From JBBRNH01 sp038230415 (GTDB lineage: Bacteria; Bacteroidota; Bacteroidia; Cytophagales; Spirosomataceae): a stretch of 64,000 nucleotides of DNA. This document shows, piece by piece, positions 59,001 to 64,000 of this stretch. The notes under the pieces are model-generated. The model was not told the origin of the DNA and did no database searches. It worked only from the letters and a program-made list of their open reading frames with translations. Each line of letters opens with the position of its first letter. The first letter of the stretch is position 1. Position numbers and translations under genes: made by a program. The DNA lies in the NCBI GenBank assembly GCA_038230415.1, contig JBBRNH010000014.1:1-64000 (forward strand), read 5' to 3'.

Positions 59001-60266
59001 ATGAATACGAAACTGATGAACACGAAACCAATTGCTGCACTGTTGGTGGCCCTTGCCGCCATCACCGGGTTAGCCTGGTCCTACAAAGCGGGTATCAATC
59101 CGGCCCGGCCTGCCCGCTCCGGGCAACTTATCCAAGCCACACTCCTGCCCGGAAACGCTGCTCCGGCCATCAAAACCCCGGCCATCAAAACCATTGATGC
59201 GTTTCCGGCCCTGCGGTTCGATTCGCCCGTTGAGTTTACCTACGCGCCCGACGGCAGTAACCGCGTTTATGTGGTGGAGCAGCCGGGCCTGATTCGGGTG
59301 TTCGAGAACGCCCCGGCCACGCAGTCGGCAGCGGTGTTGCTCGACATTAAAAAGCAGGTAAGTTACGGTGGCGAGATGGGCTTGCTGGGCCTGGCGTTTC
59401 ACCCCGATTTCAAAAAGAACGGGTTCTTTTACGTGAACTACACCAAAAATAACCCCCGCGAAACGGTCGTGAGCCGGTTCACGGTCTCGCCAGCATCAAT
59501 TACCAACGGAACCCCGGTGGCTGACCCGAAATCAGAAGTCGTGCTGTTTAAATTCAATCAGCCGTATTCTAATCACAACGGCGGCAAGGTGCTGTTTGGG
59601 CCGGATGGACTGCTCTACATCGCAACCGGCGATGGCGGCAGCGCGGGCGACCCCCAAAACAACGGCCAGAACAAAAGCGCGTGGCTTGGCAAAGTCCTGC
59701 GCGTTGACGTAAACAAAACCGATAAGGTCATGGGCCACTACGGCATCCCCGCCGACAATCCCTTTGCCGGTAATGCGTCGGGATACCGCCAGGAAATCTA
59801 TGCCTACGGCCTGCGAAACCCCTGGCGCATGAGTTTCGACGGGCAGGGGCGGCTTTGGGCGGGCGATGTGGGTCAGAACGAACGCGAAGAAATTGACATC
59901 ATCACCAAAGGCGGCAACTACGGATGGCGTGTCAAAGAAGGCAATGCCGATTACAACCGGCAAGTAGCCGATGGGTCGCTGATTGCTCCGGTCTGGCAGT
60001 ATCCGCACGCCGACGGCAACGTGTCGGTAACGGGCGGCATCGTATATCGGGGGCAGCAACACCCGGCCCTGACCGGAAAATACATCTACGCCGACTACGC
60101 CAGTGGCCGCGTCTGGGCCTTGACCACAACCGGAAACCGGGCCACCGGCAACGCCGAACTCGTGAGCGGGGTAGGGTCAATTTCGGCGTTTGGCGAGGAT
60201 CAAAAAAACGAACTGTATCTCTGCGACCTGTCGGGCGGAAAAATCCTGCGGTTCGTTTCGCGGTGA
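59001..60266 (+). CDS. PQQ-dependent sugar dehydrogenase (aldose/soluble glucose dehydrogenase-like)
   Basis: 421 aa from the ATG at 59001, with a membrane-anchor-like signal (IAALLVALAAITGLAW). The beta-propeller of the YliI/GSDH family is clear: RVYVVEQPGLIRVFE, LGLAFHPDFKKNGFFYVNYT, YSNHNGGKVLFGPDGLLYIATGDGGSAGDPQNN, GLRNPWRMSFD and NYGWRVKEG. PQQ and Ca are bound by the His-Asn-Gly-Gly segment and later Arg. It oxidises aldoses in the periplasm and passes electrons onward. Confidence 0.9.
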   Translation: MNTKLMNTKPIAALLVALAAITGLAWSYKAGINPARPARSGQLIQATLLPGNAAPAIKTPAIKTIDAFPALRFDSPVEFTYAPDGSNRVYVVEQPGLIRVFENAPATQSAAVLLDIKKQVSYGGEMGLLGLAFHPDFKKNGFFYVNYTKNNPRETVVSRFTVSPASITNGTPVADPKSEVVLFKFNQPYSNHNGGKVLFGPDGLLYIATGDGGSAGDPQNNGQNKSAWLGKVLRVDVNKTDKVMGHYGIPADNPFAGNASGYRQEIYAYGLRNPWRMSFDGQGRLWAGDVGQNEREEIDIITKGGNYGWRVKEGNADYNRQVADGSLIAPVWQYPHADGNVSVTGGIVYRGQQHPALTGKYIYADYASGRVWALTTTGNRATGNAELVSGVGSISAFGEDQKNELYLCDLSGGKILRFVSR

Positions 60267-60287
60267 GCAATTTGCCCAAAATCGGAA

Positions 60288-60317
60288 AAAGTCGCTGATC
60301 AACCGATCAGCGACTTT
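60288..60317 (+). terminator. Hairpin after the sugar dehydrogenase gene
   Basis: AAAGTCGCTGATC at 60288-60300 pairs exactly with GATCAGCGACTTT at 60305-60317, loop AACC. It has flanking A and T runs, so it can act in both directions. Confidence 0.75.
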
Positions 60318-60378
60318 CCGAGTACAACAAAACCACAGGATTCAGATTGACGGCCTGTGGGCTTGCTGAATCAGTTTA

Positions 60379-60447
60379 CAGTTTACGGTTTACGGGGCCA
60401 TCCGGCGTACATACACCGGCGAAAGCAACCCCAAAAACCGTAAACTG
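60379..60447. repeat. Inverted repeat of CAGTTTACGGTTT words with a central palindrome
   Basis: CAGTTTACGGTTT at 60379-60391 is matched by AAACCGTAAACTG at 60435-60447. CCGGCGTACATACACCGG at 60402-60419 is a separate palindrome in the loop. The left arm is preceded by another copy of CAGTTTACA. Confidence 0.75.
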
Positions 60448-60461
60448 ACTACCGAAAACCG

Positions 60462-61802
60462 TTAAGCGTCCACCAGAAACTCGTCGTGCTGGCTCACGTC
60501 TAAGCCAACTTTCTCGTCTTCTTCGGTCACGCGCAGGGGCAGAATCAGGTCGGTCACTTTCAGCAGCAGCAATGACATCCCGAAGGCAAAGCCCGACACG
60601 ACAAACAGGGCGATGATATGGGTGACAAACAGGCCCGTTTCGCCGAAGGCCAAGCCCTCCACGGTAACGGCGGAGTTAATGCCTTTGCTGGCGAAAATGC
60701 CGGTCATAATCATACCCACCATGCCGCCCACCCCGTGGCACGGAAACACGTCGAGCGTATCGTCTAAGGTTGACTTCGAGCGCAGATGAGCGATATAATT
60801 ACTGGTGATGGCGGCCACCGTACCGATGAAAATAGAGGTCGGGATGGTCACAAAACCGGCACCGGGCGTAATGGCAACTAAGCCAACCACCGCGCCGATG
60901 GCAAAACCGAGGGCTGAAACCTTTTTGCCTTTAGCAGCATCGAACAGCACCCAGGCCAGACCCGCAGCCGCAGCCGCCGTGTTGGTGGTGGCAAAGGCCG
61001 AAGCCGCCAGCGGAGAAGCCGCCACCGCCGAACCCGCGTTGAAGCCAAACCAGCCGAACCACAGCAGACCCGTGCCGAGCAGCACAAACGGCACGTTGGC
61101 CGGGGGGAACACACTCGCTTCGAGGTGCGATTTGCGCCGTTTCAGGTAGATGGCACCGGCCAGAGCCGCCCAGCCTGCCGACATATGCACGACGGTTCCA
61201 CCGGCGAAATCAAGCACACCTACGCCGTTGAAGCCTTTGAAGAGCAGCCCATCGGGGTGCCAGGTCATATGGGCTAAGGGCGCGTAAACGAAAATGCTGA
61301 ACAGAATCATAAACAGCACGTAAGACCGGAAGTTGATCCGCTCGGCCATCGAACCCGTGACGAGGGCGGGGGTGATCACGGCGAATTTCAACTGGAAAAA
61401 CGCGAACACCACTAACGGAATCGTGGCCGCCAATGACCAGGGCTTGCCATCCAGCACGCCGTTAAACATAAAGAACGTGCGCGGGTCGCCGATGATGCCG
61501 CCGATTGAGTCGCCGAAGGCCAGCGAAAAACCGCACACCACCCACAGCACGCTGATTACGCCCATGGCGATAAAGCTCTGCATCATGGTCGAGATCACGT
61601 TTTTGTTGTTGACCATGCCGCCGTAGAAATACGCCAGGCCGGGGGTCATCAGCAGCACTAAGGCCGTAGCCACCAGCATCCAGGCGGTATCACCGGCGTT
61701 GATGCCCTCGGTGACGATGGCGGTTGGCACCGCCGGAAAAAACACGCCCAGGAAGCTGATTGCCAGCAAGATGAGCAGCGGAATGTAATTGGGCTTTTTC
61801 AT
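60462..61802 (-). CDS. amtB: Ammonium transporter
   Basis: 446 aa with 11-12 transmembrane helices. Amt landmarks: TPGLAYFYGGMVNNKN near residue 54, HMSAGWAALAGAIYLKRRK near residue 205, and FPCHGVGGMVGMIMTG near residue 352, including the pore His twin. It imports ammonium. The porin gene precedes it by 33 bp on the same strand; this porin-amt order is common in Bacteroidota. Confidence 0.93.
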   Translation of the reverse strand: MKKPNYIPLLILLAISFLGVFFPAVPTAIVTEGINAGDTAWMLVATALVLLMTPGLAYFYGGMVNNKNVISTMMQSFIAMGVISVLWVVCGFSLAFGDSIGGIIGDPRTFFMFNGVLDGKPWSLAATIPLVVFAFFQLKFAVITPALVTGSMAERINFRSYVLFMILFSIFVYAPLAHMTWHPDGLLFKGFNGVGVLDFAGGTVVHMSAGWAALAGAIYLKRRKSHLEASVFPPANVPFVLLGTGLLWFGWFGFNAGSAVAASPLAASAFATTNTAAAAAGLAWVLFDAAKGKKVSALGFAIGAVVGLVAITPGAGFVTIPTSIFIGTVAAITSNYIAHLRSKSTLDDTLDVFPCHGVGGMVGMIMTGIFASKGINSAVTVEGLAFGETGLFVTHIIALFVVSGFAFGMSLLLLKVTDLILPLRVTEEDEKVGLDVSQHDEFLVDA

Positions 61803-61835
61803 AATACGCAGGGGTTTTTTGTTGTACGAACTGAA

Positions 61836-62999
61836 TTAGAATTTAAAGATTGCGGCTAAACCCAGTGTGGTTTGGCTCTTCACGAGTTTGGTATCGCCGT
61901 TCAGGAATTTGTCTTTCGAGTAGGTGTCCACCCTGAATTCGGGTTTGAGCAGCACGTGGCCGTTGCCGGTGGTGATATTGCCCGTGATGGTGATCGAGTT
62001 CACCCCTACGCCGGTGCCGTCGGCGGCTACCAACGCCCGCGCCCCGCCGGTGTTGTCGAAGGTTTCGTAGCGGATGCCGAGGCCAACCTTGTCTGAGAAA
62101 GCGTAGTTACTGTAAATCGCTACCCCACCCCAGTTGGTGGCTTTGACGGTTTCGGTGCCGGTGAAGTAGGGATTATACTGCTGATAACCACCCGTTTGTG
62201 AGCCGTATGCCGCGTTCAGGCCGAGGAAGAATTTAGGGGTAAGCTGGTAGGTTGTCGTGAGGTCAAAAATGCTGTACGTCCCGGTCGAATCTTTACCGTT
62301 CACCTTGCTGTTAGCCTCGTTCGAGATCGCCGTGTTCAGATACACGTTCCAGCCGCTGACGGGGGCGATGAACAACTGCGCGATGAAACCCTTTGCCCGG
62401 TTGTTGTCGTAGTTCCGGTCAATGTTGTTTACCAAACCGGCCATCAGATAGACCTTGTCGCTAAAATTATACTGCGCCTTTACGCCGAGGTGATAGAACG
62501 GCCCGTTGTTAAACAGGTTCGAGAGCGAGTAATTGTAGTTGATCGGCGCGTCAATGACTTCGTAGCCGATGTGGGTGCCAAACTGCCCCGCCGTGATCGA
62601 GAGTTTGGGCGTGGCTTTCATAGTGATGTAGGCCTGCTTGATGGCGAGGGCCGTTGAGGTGGCCGCGCCGGTATTGAGTGAAACGGTGTTGCCGTAGTTA
62701 CCGAGGTCGGCGTTGTTGCCCCAGGTGAGGTCAAAAACGGCATCTACACTACCCGATGTGTAGGTGGCTTTGGCCTGAATGAGACCCAACTGAAACTGCC
62801 CGGCCCGTTGGTCAAAGGCGCGGGCGGCCCCACCAACCCCCACGTTTTCGCGGTACAGGGGATTGTTGAAATTGGCCGTGTAGTAGGTGTCCATGTAGCC
62901 GGAGAAGGTGAATTTTCCGGCAGTGGCAGCCGTTGAATCCTGCGCCTGAACAACTACTGAGCAAAGAGTATAAGCTACCAGTAAAACTAATTTTCTCAT
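61836..62999 (-). CDS. Outer-membrane porin
   Basis: 387 aa with a signal peptide (VLLVAYTLCSVVVQAQ). Strand-like aromatic-alternating segments run throughout (FTFSGYMDTYYTANFN, AYITMKATPKLSITAGQFG) and the final residue is Phe (FKF), as for an outer-membrane beta-barrel. It is probably the channel that supplies the downstream ammonium transporter. A TTG-N19-TAATCTTTG promoter lies upstream. Confidence 0.85.
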   Translation of the reverse strand: MRKLVLLVAYTLCSVVVQAQDSTAATAGKFTFSGYMDTYYTANFNNPLYRENVGVGGAARAFDQRAGQFQLGLIQAKATYTSGSVDAVFDLTWGNNADLGNYGNTVSLNTGAATSTALAIKQAYITMKATPKLSITAGQFGTHIGYEVIDAPINYNYSLSNLFNNGPFYHLGVKAQYNFSDKVYLMAGLVNNIDRNYDNNRAKGFIAQLFIAPVSGWNVYLNTAISNEANSKVNGKDSTGTYSIFDLTTTYQLTPKFFLGLNAAYGSQTGGYQQYNPYFTGTETVKATNWGGVAIYSNYAFSDKVGLGIRYETFDNTGGARALVAADGTGVGVNSITITGNITTGNGHVLLKPEFRVDTYSKDKFLNGDTKLVKSQTTLGLAAIFKF

Positions 63000-63046
63000 A
63001 ATTTAATTTTGTTGTATAGTGATTCAGCCAATGATTATTGGTTCTG

Positions 63047-63077
63047 CAAAGATTATCACCCTGTTTTTCTATTGCAA
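63047..63077 (-). promoter_or_regulatory. Bacteroidota-type promoter of the porin-amtB operon
   Basis: On the minus strand TTG (63077-63075) is followed by 19 bp and TAATCTTTG (63055-63047), close to the TAnnTTTG -7 box. The porin start is 48 bp downstream. Confidence 0.6.
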
Positions 63078-63200
63078 GAAGAAATCTGGATTTTGACCCT
63101 ATTTTGGTGAATACGTGCAAAAATTCTTTAAAAGATTTTAAATTTTAAACGTAATATCTTATTAACAGGATAAAAAAACTGAACAAAACAACCTTTTTTC

Positions 63201-63264
63201 AACCGGGCTAAAAACAAAGCAGCCGACCCAGTTCTGGGTCGGCTGCTTTGTTTTTAGCCCGGTT
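63201..63264. terminator. 31-bp perfect inverted repeat with a 2-nt loop
   Basis: AACCGGGCTAAAAACAAAGC... at 63201-63231 is exactly complementary to 63234-63264. It lies downstream of the ferredoxin stop (63270) on the minus strand, where a stretch of A (63211-63214 and 63216-63218) gives a T-rich tail. It is very long for a terminator, and probably also blocks transcription in both directions. Confidence 0.8.
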
Positions 63265-63269
63265 ATTTC

Positions 63270-63620
63270 TCAGGCTTCGGCGTGGAGCCAGGCTTTCTTG
63301 GCAAGCAGTGTTTCTTCGTCCTCCACGCGGTCGGGGTCGGGTACGCAGCAGTCAACCGGGCAAACAGCCGCGCACTGCGGCTCCTCATGAAAACCCTGGC
63401 ACTCCGTACATTTGTCGGAGACAATGTAATAAAACTCAGCAGAAACGGGCGACTGTGGGGCTTTGCCCGCAATCACGGTGCCATCGCCGAAGTCAACCTC
63501 GTCTAATTTGGTGCCACCGCTCCACGTCCATTCCATACCCCCTTCGTAGATGGCGGTGTTGGGACATTCGGGTTCGCAGGCCCCGCAGTTGATGCACTCG
63601 TCGGTGATCATGATTGCCAT
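63270..63620 (-). CDS. 4Fe-4S dicluster ferredoxin (YfhL-like)
   Basis: 116 aa from the ATG at 63620. Cluster motifs are CINCGACEPECPN near residue 9 and, after an insert, CTECQGFHEEPQCAAVCPVDC near residue 58, typical of YfhL-like ferredoxins. It transfers electrons. The C-terminal extension is acidic (DPDRVEDEETLLAKKAW). It is head to head with the acyl-CoA reductase gene at 63733. Confidence 0.9.
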   Translation of the reverse strand: MAIMITDECINCGACEPECPNTAIYEGGMEWTWSGGTKLDEVDFGDGTVIAGKAPQSPVSAEFYYIVSDKCTECQGFHEEPQCAAVCPVDCCVPDPDRVEDEETLLAKKAWLHAEA

Positions 63621-63671
63621 AGCCGGTACAGATTTAGTACGTAGTAAGATTTGTTTCTCGAAATTGGACAA

Positions 63672-63701
63672 CAAATATAATTATTTAAAGGTTGGCGACA
63701 A
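63672..63701 (-). promoter_or_regulatory. Near-perfect Bacteroidota promoter of the ferredoxin gene
   Basis: On the minus strand TTG (63701-63699) is followed by exactly 19 bp and TATATTTG (63679-63672), matching TTG-N19-TAnnTTTG. The ferredoxin start is 52 bp downstream. Confidence 0.75.
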
Positions 63702-63732
63702 ACCAAAATTTTATTTCACCCGTTGACATACC

Positions 63733-64000
63733 ATGACTCTTTACCAACGCATTCAAGCCTTCGCGGCTCTTGGCGCGTATCTGCGCTCGGCAGCGGCCCA
63801 ACCCGAACTGACCGAAGTTGCCCACCGCGCTCACGGCAAAAACAACTGGTTTACGCCCGAATCCGTTCTGAAATCACTGCGAGCCATTGCTACCGAGTTT
63901 TTGGCCGCTGATAAACTCGCCAATTGGACGAGCGAATATAATTTGAGCGAACCGTTGACGGACACCAACACCCACACGGTTGGTGTGGTGATGGCGGGTA
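63733..64000 (+). CDS. Acyl-CoA reductase (LuxC-like), N-terminal part
   Basis: The ATG at 63733 opens a frame of 89 codons to the window edge (LYQRIQAFAALGAYLRSAA near the start, then KNNWFTPESVLKSLRAIA). This start and its head-to-head position next to a YfhL-like ferredoxin match acyl-CoA reductase-like genes in related genomes. The catalytic part lies outside the window. Confidence 0.65.
   Translation, partial: MTLYQRIQAFAALGAYLRSAAAQPELTEVAHRAHGKNNWFTPESVLKSLRAIATEFLAADKLANWTSEYNLSEPLTDTNTHTVGVVMAG

Overview
The window looks like the chromosome of a Cytophagales bacterium (Bacteroidota), most like the Spirosoma/Fibrella group. Reasons: a type IX secretion (T9SS) type B sorting domain, DUF1599 and BT_3928-type genes, a Y_Y_Y-propeller histidine kinase paired with a LytTR regulator, promoters of the form TTG-N19-TAnnTTTG, few purine-rich Shine-Dalgarno sites, and mostly GC-rich codon use. 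The genus is an inference.

Layout. 1-4.2 kb: envelope glycan genes (partial glycosyltransferase-like gene, phosphopantetheinyl transferase, T9SS-exported protein, Wzx-like flippase). 4.2-6.4 kb: an AT-rich island (GNAT acetyltransferase, cupin) bounded by related repeats, then three perfect 18-bp repeats exactly 47 bp apart and a remnant of an exported-protein tail. 6.3-11.4 kb: sugar or polyol metabolism (Gfo/Idh/MocA oxidoreductase, TIM-barrel isomerase, SDR) divergent from a 39-aa membrane peptide coupled to a sodium/solute symporter. 11.4-14.7 kb: nucleotide salvage (5'-nucleotidase split into two genes, nucleoside permease). 14.7-16.9 kb: a broken nucleotidyltransferase toxin-like pair, exonuclease III and a pseudouridine synthase.

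16.9-28.5 kb is the main accessory region. Three copies of the tRNA-Lys 3' end (16934, 21614, 28438) divide it into two tandem elements. Element A (about 4.7 kb, GC-rich) has a truncated Toprim gene, a small HTH protein, phased GTAACGAT repeats, three membrane-anchored proteins of unknown function and a nucleotidyltransferase/small-helical-protein pair. Element B (about 6.8 kb, more AT-rich) has a tyrosine integrase next to the intact tRNA-Lys, an excisionase-like protein, an HUH replication protein with an internal ten-residue repeat, a RimK-like ATP-grasp ligase, and paired GTATCAA arm sites at both ends.

28.5-33.2 kb is housekeeping (folP, DUF1599, DoxX/thioredoxin-like protein, aroK, flavoprotein). 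33.2-43.1 kb holds a sensor/LytTR pair divergent from secreted, cytochrome c, acyltransferase and cupin genes. 43.2-48.6 kb is a minus-strand cluster of lipoproteins, zinc-ribbon membrane proteins and secreted proteins with no recognised function. 48.7-51.3 kb is a second two-component system. 52.8-56.3 kb is a ribose/ADP-ribose operon. The remainder has a frameshifted helical-repeat protein, serine acetyltransferase, a PQQ-type sugar dehydrogenase, a porin-amtB operon, and a ferredoxin head to head with an acyl-CoA reductase.

Many intergenic spaces carry long inverted repeats, often perfect, whose arms are built of short repeated words and differ from site to site. This is the most pervasive feature not explained by genes.
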